From Blastocatellia bacterium AA13 (GTDB lineage: Bacteria; Acidobacteriota; Blastocatellia; UBA7656): a stretch of DNA of 64,000 nt. Shown piece after piece: positions 35,845 to 45,058 of this stretch. Position 1 is the stretch's first letter. Every line of letters begins with the position of its first letter. The notes beneath the pieces were generated by a model. That model had not been told where the DNA came from. It did not search any database and saw nothing but the letters and a program-made list of their open reading frames with translations. The DNA lies in NCBI GenBank assembly GCA_003222245.1, contig QHVH01000009.1, forward strand, positions 124,001 through 188,000, in the 5' to 3' direction. The position numbers were made by a program, and so were the translations under genes.

Positions 35845-35879
35845 CAACATTTAATTAAACGAGGTCCGATATACTCGAT

Positions 35880-37046
35880 TTACAACTCGCCGGGCGGGTT
35901 CCGTGCGATGGTGATCTGCTGAATCTCGGTGCTCCCTTCAATGATCTCTACGACCTTTGAATCTCTGAGGTAGCGAGCCACCGGATAATCCTCAGTCAAA
36001 CCGTTGCCGCCGTGAAGATGAACCGCGTCATTCGCCGCCGAAACCGCTGCTTGAGAAGCAAAGTACTTCGCGACAAGTGTCTCGGCCATGGCCTCGGCAT
36101 CGCCTATTTCTCTCAGGTATCCCGCCCTGTAGCACAGCAAGCGGGCAGCCCGCGTATTCACAATCATATCGGTAAGCTTGCGTTGTATTAGTTGATGGTC
36201 TCTGAGCGGCACGCCGAACTGGCGCCGGTTCGCCGTGTATTCGAGACATGCATCCAGACATGCCTGAGCGATTCCGACCGCTCCCCAAGCCACACTGTAG
36301 CGGCCCAGATCGAGCGCGGTTGAGAAGACATGCGAGAGTCCAAACCCCGGCCTGCCAACGAGGTGCCGCGACGCCAGACGGCAGCCGTTGAATTCAAGCT
36401 CGGCCATCAGCGACGCGCGAGTTCCCACGATCCCGTGCATAGGCGTTCTGGAAAAACCGGGTGTAGTCGACGGCACGAGAAACGCCGTGAGCTTGTCCTC
36501 GAGTCTCGCCAACACCAGAAAGAAGTCGGCGATCTGTCCAAACGTGATCCACTTCTTTCGGCCAGTGATGACGTACTCGTCGCCTTCCCTTACAGCTTCC
36601 GTGCGGACGGATGCCGCGTCACTACCTGCGTCCGCTTCGGAGAGAGCGAGAGCACACAGTGCTTCGCCGCTGCCCAAGCGCGCGGCAAGACCCGCCTTCA
36701 ACTCGGCATTGCCCCATCGACGAACGGCGAAGGCAACCATATCGTGGACGGTCAGCAGCGATCGCAGCGAAGAACAGCCGCGGCCGATCTCTTCAGTGAG
36801 CAATCCATAGGTGATTGCGTCCATGCCGCCTCCGCCCGAATCGACCGGAAGCGGCGCTCCAAGATAGCCGTGCGATCGCAGTTGATCGATCACATCGAGA
36901 GGAACTCGCTCCTCACGATCCCAACCGCCCGCGTATGGCGCGACCCGCTGCTGAACAAATTCCCGGAATCGCAGCCGCGCCTGTTTTTGAGCGTCCGATA
37001 GCTCGAGCTTCATTCCTGTCTGCTCTACGGCCCGTTCGGTTTGCAT
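35880..37046 (-). CDS. FkbI-like acyl-CoA (acyl-ACP) dehydrogenase
   Basis: 388 residues in the acyl-CoA dehydrogenase fold: N-terminal helices, the flavin-binding stretch LCALALSEADAGSDAASV and ITGRKKWITFGQ, and the C-terminal block LHGGNGLTEDYPVARYLRD followed by EIIEGSTEIQQ, where the catalytic glutamate of many family members lies. In methoxymalonyl-ACP pathways this homologue oxidises the carrier-bound aldehyde to the acid, giving hydroxymalonyl-ACP. It starts 2 bp after the carrier protein gene, so it is tightly coupled to it. An internal ATG at 37013 is a weaker start. An ordinary catabolic role is unlikely in this context. Confidence 0.88.
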   Translation of the reverse strand: MQTERAVEQTGMKLELSDAQKQARLRFREFVQQRVAPYAGGWDREERVPLDVIDQLRSHGYLGAPLPVDSGGGGMDAITYGLLTEEIGRGCSSLRSLLTVHDMVAFAVRRWGNAELKAGLAARLGSGEALCALALSEADAGSDAASVRTEAVREGDEYVITGRKKWITFGQIADFFLVLARLEDKLTAFLVPSTTPGFSRTPMHGIVGTRASLMAELEFNGCRLASRHLVGRPGFGLSHVFSTALDLGRYSVAWGAVGIAQACLDACLEYTANRRQFGVPLRDHQLIQRKLTDMIVNTRAARLLCYRAGYLREIGDAEAMAETLVAKYFASQAAVSAANDAVHLHGGNGLTEDYPVARYLRDSKVVEIIEGSTEIQQITIARNPPGEL

Positions 37047-37048
37047 GG

Positions 37049-37306
37049 CTAGACCGCGACCCCGGCGGCGCTGGTCTTGCGCTCGATCAGAGCGTCCATA
37101 TTTTGAATAGTTCGGAAGTTCTCGAAATCGAGCTCGTCATCTTCGATGGTGAATCCGAACTCGCCTTCGAGAAAGTTCACCAGTTGAAGCGCAAGCAGCG
37201 AGTTCACGAATCCGAGAGCGAATATGTCCTCGTCATCCTTGAGCTCGTGATTTCGAAAAAACCGCGATAAGAACTCCTTGATTCTAGCTTTCCTGTTATC
37301 TGCCAA
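37049..37306 (-). CDS. Dedicated acyl carrier protein, FkbJ-like
   Basis: 85 residues from a TTG at 37306, which has a perfect AGGAGG site five to six bases upstream; a TTG at 37342 would put that site inside the gene. The phosphopantetheine serine is in GFVNSLLALQLV (about residue 50), the variant found in FkbJ/ZmaD-type carriers. Acidic helices follow (DDELDFENF). It carries the glyceryl unit loaded by the FkbH-like enzyme while it is oxidised to hydroxymalonyl. It lies between the 3-hydroxyacyl dehydrogenase and acyl-CoA dehydrogenase genes, as expected for one pathway. Confidence 0.9.
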   Translation of the reverse strand: MADNRKARIKEFLSRFFRNHELKDDEDIFALGFVNSLLALQLVNFLEGEFGFTIEDDELDFENFRTIQNMDALIERKTSAAGVAV

Positions 37307-37342
37307 GGCTCTCCTCCTATTTATGCGTATCAGTGCTATCAA

Positions 37343-37380
37343 TGCTATCAGGGCGCATCAGTGCTATCAGGGCGCATCAG
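37343..37380. repeat. Perfect 19-bp tandem repeat upstream of the carrier protein gene
   Basis: TGCTATCAGGGCGCATCAG occurs at 37343-37361 and again at 37362-37380, with a partial third copy (AGTGCTATCA) at 37332-37341. The last full copy overlaps the stop codon of the upstream dehydrogenase gene. It could be an operator or a polymerase-slippage duplication. Confidence 0.6.
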
Positions 37381-38237
37381 ATCGAGGGCTCATAGTTATA
37401 AAAGCCGCGCCCGCTCTTCCGGCCGTGCAATCCGGCGCTGACCATCTTTTTCAGCAGCGGACTGGGCCGATACTTGCTGTCGTTGTAGCTCTCGTACAGC
37501 ACGTCGAGTGAAAACAGTATCGTGTCGAGGCCTATGAGATCGGCGGTCTCGAGCGGCCCCATCTTATGACCGAAGCACCCTTTGAAAATCCGGTCCACGT
37601 CTTCCGCCGATGCGACCTGATCCTGCACGAGAAAGATCGCTTCGTTGACCGTCAGCATAAGAACCCTGTTCGAAACGAAGCCGGGCATATCGTTGACTAC
37701 TATGCCCTCCTTGCCCATCGCTGTTAGAAGCGATCTCACGCGACTGAGCGTCTCCTCGGAGGTGTGGTAACCGCGAATGACTTCCACCATCGGCTTGAGC
37801 GGCACGGGGTTCATAAAGTGGATTCCCGCCATCCGATCGGCGCGTTTAGTCGCCGAGCCGATCTGGGTTATCGAGATGGCCGAGGTGTTGGCTGCAAAGA
37901 CACAGTCCTTCGGACATATCGGGTCGATGTGGTGATAGACCTCTTCCTTCACCTTCCATTTTTCGACCACGTTCTCGATGACGAAGGTGGCTTCACTCAA
38001 TCGCTCATAATCACACGTGAAGGTGATGCGCTCCATGACAGCGCTCGCCGGCTCGAAGGGCTCTTTGCTTTTTCGGAACAGAGCCCGGGTCTTCAGGTCG
38101 CGCCGTATGATACCTCGCGCTTTCTCGAGCAGTTCGTCGGTCAGGTCGATAAGAATAACGCGGTGTCCTGTTTCGGCCAGATTCTGCGCTACGCCGGTTC
38201 CCATGACGCCGGCGCCAATTACTCCAACATACTCCAT
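37377..38237 (-). CDS. FkbK-like 3-hydroxyacyl dehydrogenase
   Basis: 286 residues. The Rossmann motif is GAGVMGTGVA (residues 8-17). ANTSAISI, MAGIHFMNPVPL with the catalytic histidine, and a C-terminal GPLETADLIGLDTIL are all typical of 3-hydroxybutyryl-CoA dehydrogenases. In hydroxymalonyl-ACP cassettes it oxidises the 3-hydroxyl of glyceryl-ACP to the aldehyde. GGAGA precedes the ATG. The order FkbK-, FkbJ-, FkbI-, FkbH-like on one strand is what supports this role rather than fatty acid oxidation. A hairpin at 38338 separates it from the transporter gene upstream. Confidence 0.88.
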   Translation of the reverse strand: MEYVGVIGAGVMGTGVAQNLAETGHRVILIDLTDELLEKARGIIRRDLKTRALFRKSKEPFEPASAVMERITFTCDYERLSEATFVIENVVEKWKVKEEVYHHIDPICPKDCVFAANTSAISITQIGSATKRADRMAGIHFMNPVPLKPMVEVIRGYHTSEETLSRVRSLLTAMGKEGIVVNDMPGFVSNRVLMLTVNEAIFLVQDQVASAEDVDRIFKGCFGHKMGPLETADLIGLDTILFSLDVLYESYNDSKYRPSPLLKKMVSAGLHGRKSGRGFYNYEPSI

Positions 38238-38337
38238 GGTTTTATCTCCAGTGGTTATATGATCTCGCGTAACGCTTCGGGTTTGCCGCTGTCGTTTTAG
38301 TTTCGCTACTCAAAGTTGTAGTGCGTTGATCGAAGAG

Positions 38338-38359
38338 GGGCGGGCACGGAGGCCCGCCC
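38338..38359. terminator. Strong GC hairpin between transporter and cassette genes
   Basis: GGGCGGGC-ACGGAG-GCCCGCCC forms a perfect 8-bp stem, 93 bp past the transporter stop. Hairpins of this sequence are common as intergenic repeats in many genomes. It may end the NRPS-transporter transcript. Two copies of AGTGATTTTC flank the adjacent stretch. Confidence 0.5.
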
Positions 38360-38451
38360 GTACAGTGATTTTCACGCACCGGTCATTTTCACGGGTCAGT
38401 GATTTTCGCGCGCCCGCGCAAGTCGAAACATCCTCGGCTCTATGCGCCGCT

Positions 38452-39834
38452 CTATGCGGAGACCGCTTCTTCCGTGGCTGCGACGTCCGGGAGACGATCT
38501 TCCAGATATCGCAGCGGCCGATACCTGAAGGCTGCTGAAACTGACAGGAGACCGATCACTCCCATAGCCACAAACATCAGAGCGACCCCGCGCCCTCGGC
38601 CCGTACCAATAATCGCGCCCGCGGTGGACGCGAGCAGCCCCTGAACTTTCATCAGCGGTTCGAATACCCGATCCGCGAGAGGCCCGGCCAGCAAATACGC
38701 GAGCGGCAGCGAAGAAAGCGCCGCCATGCGCCGAAAGGCGAACACGCGCCCTTGAAGATCGACCGGCACCTTCGTCTGCCAGATCGTCTGACTGCACGTC
38801 GATATCAACGGATCGCAAAACAGAAAGACGAATGCGGCGGCCCCGATCAACTCGGCTCGCGGTTGCAACACCCCAAGAAACAACACGACGGCGCGAAGCA
38901 GGTTAAGCCCGAGAATTAACGGTATTCGCCGCTCCGGACCGCGCCAGATGCTGACCAGTATGCTGCCAAGCACGACTCCAACGCCGCCTGTTGAAAGAAC
39001 AATACCCAGCACCTCCGCCGAAGCGAAGCTGAGCACCAACGGAGGCAGAAGCACCTCCACCATCCCTACAACAAAATTGGACGCCGCAAACAGAAGCAGA
39101 AGCGCGAAGAGCTCTCTTCGCCGGCTTATGTATCTCCATCCAAAAGCCGCCTCGGCGGCAAACAAACGGAGCTTGCCCTGTTTCGCGATCCCTTCTTCGA
39201 CGGCGCGATCGGGACGCGGTATCCTGACCGCCGCAAGCCCACACACGCCGATCACCGAAGCAATCACGTTGAGAGCAAGCACGCGGTTTAGTCCGAGCGT
39301 CGCCAACAGTAGGCCCGCCACGAGCGGCGCGGCTACCATCGCAAGCGACGTACTCAACTCGACCATTCCATTTGCTCGCGACAAATGCCGTCGCGGCACA
39401 AGCAACGTTATGGACGACGATAGAGCCGGAAACTCCAGCGATTGAAGCGCGGAGGTCACCGACACGATCAGGTAGATCTCCCAGAGCCGCAACTGGCCCG
39501 TTGCCGCAAGAAAGACCAGCACCGACGCACATACGCCAGCCCCAGCCGTGCTGACAAGCAACACCGTCCGTTTGCTCCAGCGGTCTACGACCACGCCAGC
39601 CAACGGCGCGAGCGCGATTTCGGGAACGATCGAAAAAAATGAGATCAGCGAGAAATCGGTTGCCGATCTCGTTTCCTGAAACACCCAGACGCCAAGAGCG
39701 AATCCTGTCAGATGCGAGCCGAAGAGAGAGAATACTTGTCCCAGCCAGATTGCTCCGAAGGCGGGCACTCCTTCCAACCGCAGGCCCGAAGCACCGGGGC
39801 CTTTCCTGGAAGAGAGCCGTTGAGCACTACTCAC
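38452..39834 (-). CDS. MFS exporter (MFS_3 type)
   Basis: 460 residues with about twelve hydrophobic segments. The opening AIWLGQVFSLFGSHLTGFALGVWV and VVVDRWSKRTVLL are typical of the EntS-like MFS_3 group, which exports siderophores and other peptide products. The start is a GTG overlapping the end of the second permease gene by 8 bp, so these genes are co-translated. It is the likely exporter for the NRPS product. A C-terminal polar tail follows the last membrane segment. Confidence 0.88.
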   Translation of the reverse strand: MSSAQRLSSRKGPGASGLRLEGVPAFGAIWLGQVFSLFGSHLTGFALGVWVFQETRSATDFSLISFFSIVPEIALAPLAGVVVDRWSKRTVLLVSTAGAGVCASVLVFLAATGQLRLWEIYLIVSVTSALQSLEFPALSSSITLLVPRRHLSRANGMVELSTSLAMVAAPLVAGLLLATLGLNRVLALNVIASVIGVCGLAAVRIPRPDRAVEEGIAKQGKLRLFAAEAAFGWRYISRRRELFALLLLFAASNFVVGMVEVLLPPLVLSFASAEVLGIVLSTGGVGVVLGSILVSIWRGPERRIPLILGLNLLRAVVLFLGVLQPRAELIGAAAFVFLFCDPLISTCSQTIWQTKVPVDLQGRVFAFRRMAALSSLPLAYLLAGPLADRVFEPLMKVQGLLASTAGAIIGTGRGRGVALMFVAMGVIGLLSVSAAFRYRPLRYLEDRLPDVAATEEAVSA

Positions 39835-42274
39835 AACGGAGTCCGTCGATCGGGTCGAGCGTAGTCAGGCGAAACATCGGCAGCGCCGTAGACAGAATCG
39901 AAATACCCAACAACAGCAGGATCGGAATAAGAAACATCTCGGGGGCCGTCGCCTTTACTTCATACAACAGGCTCGTTAGCAATCGGCCGAGCACGAATCC
40001 TCCCACCGCGCCGAGAACGAGTCCGATCGCCGCGAGTCGAGCGCCTCGCCCGACTACGAGACGGGTCAGGTCCGCCCAGCGCGCGCCAAACGCCATCCTG
40101 ACGCTGAACTCTTTGGTTCTCTGCATAACCGAATACGCCGTAAGTCCGTACACGCCGATGGCAGCCAGGAACAATCCCAGCCCCGCAAAGAGGCTGCTCA
40201 ACAGTGCTGTGAACCGCTGGGGTCCAAGCACCTCTGCTATTCTCGCGTCCATGGTGGTTATCGATGAAATCGGCTGATTGCTGTTGATGCCCCCAAGGAT
40301 CCGGCGAATCGACGGCATTAGACTCACCGGGTCGCCGCTCGAACGCACCATTAGATCAATCGGTATGTCGTTTTCATATTGCGCATAGGCGAGATACCAA
40401 TCGGGACGGTCTACCTGGAAGTTGTACCGATCTTCCTTTACGTCGTCTACGAGCCCGACAACGGTGAGCCATTGCGCGGTGGGCTGCGGCGGATGTCCCT
40501 TCTTCACTCGCTTGCCAATCGGATCTTCCCCGGGCCATGCCCGCTTGGCGAATTCCTTGCTGATGACAACCACGGGAGTCGTGTTGGGTTGATCCTGTTC
40601 CTGGATGAGCCTTCCTTCAAGCAAGGTCACGCCCAGTGTTTCAAGATACTGAGGCGAGACTATTCGGTGCGCGGTCACGGGCGTTTCGGCGGTATCGACC
40701 GGCTGGCCTTCAACCGTGTACCACGAGTCCCAACTGCTGACCGATAGCGGAATATTGGTCGTCGTGCCCGCGGATACCACACCGGGCACGGCCCGGACCT
40801 GTTCAAGCAGCCGGTTCATAAAATCGACGCGCTGGCCGTACTTCGTGTATTCGTTCTCGGTGAACGCGAGCTCCATCGCCAGAAGATGATCGGGCTTCAT
40901 CCCGAGTTTGGCATCGCTGAGTTTTTCGAAGCTCCTGATCATCAATCCGGCGCCGATCAAGAGAATCGTCGCCACCGCGATCTCTCCGATCATCAACGCG
41001 TCAAACATACGGCGGCCGCGAACTCCGCCGCCGCTGCGCTGCCCATCTTCTTTGAGCTGTTCGACCAGATTCGGGTTAAGCAACATTCGAAAACCGGGAA
41101 TCGGCGCAACCAACATCGCCGTCAAGAACGAAATGAGCACGGTGAAAATAACGACCCGTCCATCAAGATGTATGTCCTCGAACGCGCCTCGCAACGCGAT
41201 GAAATTCACCGGCCGAAGCGAGATCAAGATGGCAACAAGAACGCGCGCGGCCAAAAGCCCTACTGCGCCGCCGACGAAGGAAAGGAGCATGCTTTCCGCG
41301 ATGAGCTGGCTTATCAAGCGCTTCTTTCCGGCCCCAAGCGAGATCATCACCGCGGTCTGGTGGCTGCGCTCAACCGAGCGAGCGAGCAGCAGACTGGCGA
41401 CGTTGGCGCAGGTGATCAACAACAGGAATCCGACAATCGCCAAAAGTAGAAAGAGCGTCGGTTTAACATAGCCGGTGATATCCCCGATCAATTGCTGACG
41501 AAGCGGGATCAGCTTGAGCCCCCAGCCGCTGCGATATTCCGGATAGGCTTGCTCCAGGTGCTTTGCGATTGCGGCGGCTTCGACGTTGGCCTGCTTCACG
41601 GACACGCCGGGCTTAAGCCGTCCGACCAAAAAATAGTCGCGGTCGGCCTGATCCTTAATCTGCATGGCTTCGATGTCGAGCCGAAGCGGAATCCACAGGT
41701 TGGTCGCCTGCGGCAGGTCGAAGCCTTCAGGAAGCACGCCGATCACGCTGTAGGTATTGTTATCGAGCTGGAGGTTTCTGCTGAGAATATTGGGGTCGCG
41801 TCCGAACATCGTCTTCCAGAGCGAGTCTCCTATCAGCGCAACGCGCGGCGCGCCCGGCCGGTCGTCAGCCGCTGTAAAGGTCCGCCCCAGGATCGGCTCG
41901 ATGCCGAGCGTATGAAGGTACTCGCTGCTTACGTCCGCGCCGTTTATTCGCTCGGGCCGATCTCCGCCGAGAAGCCTGAACGCATCATACCTGCCCAATC
42001 CGGTCGAGGTGAACGACTGCGCGTCCTTGAACGCGATCGCGTCCATCAAGGAGGCTTCAAAGGTGTCGTCCTCGGTTCGCATTTCAAGCGTAAACACAAC
42101 GCGATCGACATCCGGGACGGGAAGCGGCCTCAGGAGCAGGCTGTTGACCACGCTGAAGATGGCGCTGTTGGCGCCGATTCCCAGCGCCAATGACAGGATG
42201 ACCACCAGGCTAAAGGTTTTATTGCGAATCAGTCTCCTGAAGGCCAGACGTGTATCCAGCAGTAGGTTTTCCAT
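39827..42274 (-). CDS. Acidobacterial duplicated orphan permease (MacB/FtsX type), second copy
   Basis: 815 residues. An N-terminal membrane segment (TFSLVVILSLALGIGANSAIF) is followed by a MacB-like periplasmic domain, an FtsX-like membrane domain (FLLLITCANVASLLLARSVE), a second periplasmic domain, and a second FtsX-like domain near the end (GLFLAAIGVYGLTAYSVM). This 'duplicated' permease family is widespread in Acidobacteriota. Such permeases normally pair with an ABC ATPase, but none is present here. AAGGAG precedes the ATG. It is closely similar to the permease upstream at 42323-44764, so the pair is a tandem duplication between the NRPS and MFS genes. Confidence 0.92.
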   Translation of the reverse strand: MENLLLDTRLAFRRLIRNKTFSLVVILSLALGIGANSAIFSVVNSLLLRPLPVPDVDRVVFTLEMRTEDDTFEASLMDAIAFKDAQSFTSTGLGRYDAFRLLGGDRPERINGADVSSEYLHTLGIEPILGRTFTAADDRPGAPRVALIGDSLWKTMFGRDPNILSRNLQLDNNTYSVIGVLPEGFDLPQATNLWIPLRLDIEAMQIKDQADRDYFLVGRLKPGVSVKQANVEAAAIAKHLEQAYPEYRSGWGLKLIPLRQQLIGDITGYVKPTLFLLLAIVGFLLLITCANVASLLLARSVERSHQTAVMISLGAGKKRLISQLIAESMLLSFVGGAVGLLAARVLVAILISLRPVNFIALRGAFEDIHLDGRVVIFTVLISFLTAMLVAPIPGFRMLLNPNLVEQLKEDGQRSGGGVRGRRMFDALMIGEIAVATILLIGAGLMIRSFEKLSDAKLGMKPDHLLAMELAFTENEYTKYGQRVDFMNRLLEQVRAVPGVVSAGTTTNIPLSVSSWDSWYTVEGQPVDTAETPVTAHRIVSPQYLETLGVTLLEGRLIQEQDQPNTTPVVVISKEFAKRAWPGEDPIGKRVKKGHPPQPTAQWLTVVGLVDDVKEDRYNFQVDRPDWYLAYAQYENDIPIDLMVRSSGDPVSLMPSIRRILGGINSNQPISSITTMDARIAEVLGPQRFTALLSSLFAGLGLFLAAIGVYGLTAYSVMQRTKEFSVRMAFGARWADLTRLVVGRGARLAAIGLVLGAVGGFVLGRLLTSLLYEVKATAPEMFLIPILLLLGISILSTALPMFRLTTLDPIDGLRCE

Positions 42275-42322
42275 GACTACTCCTTTTTACTTAAAGAATT
42301 CTGTAAGAAAGCAAGCGGGTCG

Positions 42323-44764
42323 CTATTCGTCGCGAAGCCCTCTAACGGGATCAAGCCTTGTCAGCCTGAACACCGGCAGGGACATCGCCGCCAATACAAT
42401 CAGGAACAGTATCAAAGCAGGCGCAACAATGAGCTCGGGCGAGGTCGGGCTGACCTGATAGAGCACGCTGGACAAGAGCTTTCCGACCGCTATGCCTCCG
42501 CCCAGGCCGATTACAAGTCCGGCGAGAGCGAGACGGCAGCCGCGACCTAACACCAGGCGGACCAGGTCTCCGGGTCTGGCTCCAAAGGCCGTTCGAACGC
42601 ACAACTCGCGATTCCTCTGTATGACCGTGTAGGCCGTTATCCCGCAGATTCCGACTGCCGCCAGCAAGAGTCCCAGGACAGCGAATAGCGTGCTGAGCAG
42701 TGAGGTGAAGCGCTGAGGCCCCAGGAATCCATTAACCTGCTCTTCCATTGTAGTCGGCTCGGACAGAGGCTGATTGTGATTGACCGATGCGATCGCTTCA
42801 CGAATTCCGGGCGTCAAACTGAGCGGCGGCAGGCTCGTTCGCACCAGCAGATTCACGGGAAATTCGTTCTCGAGTTGGACGTAGGGGATATACCAGACCG
42901 GTCGATCGATTCTAAAATTGAACCGGTCCTCTTTCACATCGTCTACAACCCCAATCACCGTATACCAGGTATTCGGCGCACGAACCCGTCTCACACGCTT
43001 GCCGATCGGGTTCTCGTCCGGCCACGATCGCCTGGCAAACTCCTGGCTTACGACAACTACCGGCAAAGTCGCCGCGGTATCCTGCTCATTTATCAGCCGC
43101 CCTTTTGTAAGCGTTACCCCTAGAGTCTCCAAGTAGTCGGGCGACACCAGGCGATGCGACGTTATGGGAACTTCAGCCGCATCCGCCGGTTTTCCTTCCA
43201 CTCCGTAGCTGGCGTCCCACGTTGGAACGCCAAGCGGAACGTTTGTGGCGACGCCGGCCGCTGAGACCCCAGGCAACTGCCTGACTTTTTCGAGTACTTG
43301 GTTGACGAATTGAGTCCGTTGAACAAATTTGGGATAGTCGGATTCTCCAAGCGTCATTTGAACGGTCAAGAGATGATCCGCTCGAAAGCCCAGCTTTGAC
43401 TCGCTGAGCTTCTGAAAGCTCTTGACCATCAGGCCCGCGCCCATAACCAGAATCATCGCAACCGCGATTTCGCCGACCATCAACAACGCAAAGAGCCGCC
43501 GCGCTCCAACTCCTCCTCCCGTGCGCTGCCCGCCTTCCCGCAGCCGGTCGATCAGGTTCCTGGTCAGCGAAATCTTTGCCACTGGAGCAAGCCCAAAGAT
43601 GACTCCGGCAAGCAACGACAAGCCGAACGTGAACCCGAGAACCCGCAAATCGATGGGCACGCTCTGAAGCGCTTCCTTCATCGTGAACAGGAAAACGGGA
43701 TTGAGCGCCATCATTGAAGCCGCAACGATTCGCGCGAGCACGAGCCCAATCGCGCCGCCGATCAACGAAAGCAGCACGCTCTCGGTCAAGGACTGCCCGA
43801 TCAACCATCCCTTACCGGCCCCGAGCGAGGCTTTGATGGCCGTTTCGTGGCCTCTTTCCACGGAGCGCGCGAGCAGCAGGCTGACCACGTTCACGCAGGT
43901 AATCAGCAGCAGAAACCCGACGATTCCGAGCAGCAGCAACAACGTCGGGCGTATGTTTCCGTCCGTATCGCCAAGCACCTGCTGGCGCAGCGGAATCACT
44001 TTTATTCCCCAGTTCTTTCGGTGCTGCGGATACTTCTCTTCGAGCTGGCTCGCGATGTCTCGCAGCTCGACGTTGGCCTGCTCCATCGATACGCCCGGCC
44101 GCAGCCGCGCAAGCAGGAAGTTCGTATGGAGAACCTGTTGTTCGAGTGGAACGGTCTCAATGTTCACGGCCATCGGAACCCAAACGCGCGTGTCTTCGGG
44201 GAGATCGAAACCCGGCTCCAATACGCCTACGACGGTGTAGTCGCGATTGTCCAGATTCAAGCTTCTGCCAAGCACGCCGCGGTCGCTTCCGAACATGGTT
44301 TTCCACATCGTGTTGCTTATGACGGCTACGGGCGGCGCTTCGGGTCGATCGTCGTCGGGACCTATCGTGCGTCCGAGGGACGCGGTGATACCGAGCGTGC
44401 TGAGGTAGTCTCCGGAGATTATTGCGCCCGGCAGCCGCTCGGGTTTCTCGAGACCAAGCAGACGAAAGACCTGCACGTGTCCGAGGCCGAAACCGGAGAA
44501 TGAATGGGCCGTATCTTTGATGGCAATCGCATCGACAAACGCCACGCCGAACGGATCGAAGTTCTCGCGCATATCCATCGTGAACGCGACTCGATCCACG
44601 TCTTTGACAGGCAGCGGCCTGAGAAGCAGCGAGTTCAATACACTGAAGACAGCGGTGTTCGCTCCGATGCCAAGCGCCAGACTGATAATGATCACGGCGC
44701 TGTAGATCTTATTGCGAATCAACTGCCTCAGCGCGAGGCGAATGCTGTAACCAATACGGCTCAT
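42323..44764 (-). CDS. Acidobacterial duplicated orphan permease (MacB/FtsX type), first copy
   Basis: 813 residues from the ATG at 44764, which has GGAG six bases upstream; a start at 44785 lacks one. The architecture matches its downstream paralogue: N-terminal membrane segment (YSAVIIISLALGIGANTAVF), MacB-like periplasmic domain, FtsX-like domain (FLLLITCVNVVSLLLARSVE), then a second pair of both ending near the C-terminus (LLLAAVGICGITAYTVIQ). It lies 48 bp upstream of the other copy. A role in exporting or sensing the peptide product is plausible from position; it is not established for this family. Confidence 0.92.
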   Translation of the reverse strand: MSRIGYSIRLALRQLIRNKIYSAVIIISLALGIGANTAVFSVLNSLLLRPLPVKDVDRVAFTMDMRENFDPFGVAFVDAIAIKDTAHSFSGFGLGHVQVFRLLGLEKPERLPGAIISGDYLSTLGITASLGRTIGPDDDRPEAPPVAVISNTMWKTMFGSDRGVLGRSLNLDNRDYTVVGVLEPGFDLPEDTRVWVPMAVNIETVPLEQQVLHTNFLLARLRPGVSMEQANVELRDIASQLEEKYPQHRKNWGIKVIPLRQQVLGDTDGNIRPTLLLLLGIVGFLLLITCVNVVSLLLARSVERGHETAIKASLGAGKGWLIGQSLTESVLLSLIGGAIGLVLARIVAASMMALNPVFLFTMKEALQSVPIDLRVLGFTFGLSLLAGVIFGLAPVAKISLTRNLIDRLREGGQRTGGGVGARRLFALLMVGEIAVAMILVMGAGLMVKSFQKLSESKLGFRADHLLTVQMTLGESDYPKFVQRTQFVNQVLEKVRQLPGVSAAGVATNVPLGVPTWDASYGVEGKPADAAEVPITSHRLVSPDYLETLGVTLTKGRLINEQDTAATLPVVVVSQEFARRSWPDENPIGKRVRRVRAPNTWYTVIGVVDDVKEDRFNFRIDRPVWYIPYVQLENEFPVNLLVRTSLPPLSLTPGIREAIASVNHNQPLSEPTTMEEQVNGFLGPQRFTSLLSTLFAVLGLLLAAVGICGITAYTVIQRNRELCVRTAFGARPGDLVRLVLGRGCRLALAGLVIGLGGGIAVGKLLSSVLYQVSPTSPELIVAPALILFLIVLAAMSLPVFRLTRLDPVRGLRDE

Positions 44765-45058
44765 CTCAAACTCCATGATCGACAATTGGGCGATGCCGGT
44801 TTCAACGTGTACAAGCGGGATTCACACACATCCGGATTCATCGCACGTCCGGATACAATCAACCATCCAGATTCGATTCAAATTAATCGAATACCGAATC
44901 GAATTCATCGGAACACGGTATTCATCGAACATACGATTCGAACATCAAACACGCGATTCGAACGTCGAACATCCGACGATTCAATCGCATTCAACATCCG
45001 AATTCAACCCAAACCCGCGTATTCAAAAAACCAAAATCCCGATCATCATTTCCTCGCA
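44765..45058. other. AT-rich, TCGA-rich intergenic region after the NRPS genes
   Basis: The stretch between the permease start and the palindrome cluster is unlike its neighbours. It is built from recurring ATTCGAAC, ATTCATCG and GATTCAA words (for example CGATTCGAACATC and CGATTCGAACGTC about 20 bp apart). No gene, and no promoter that I can name. Confidence 0.55.

Noticed and set aside
35880-38237. Acyl-CoA and hydroxyacyl-CoA dehydrogenases considered as a fatty-acid oxidation operon
   Set aside because: A dedicated FkbJ-type carrier lies between them and an FkbH-like gene follows; no thiolase or enoyl-CoA hydratase is present.
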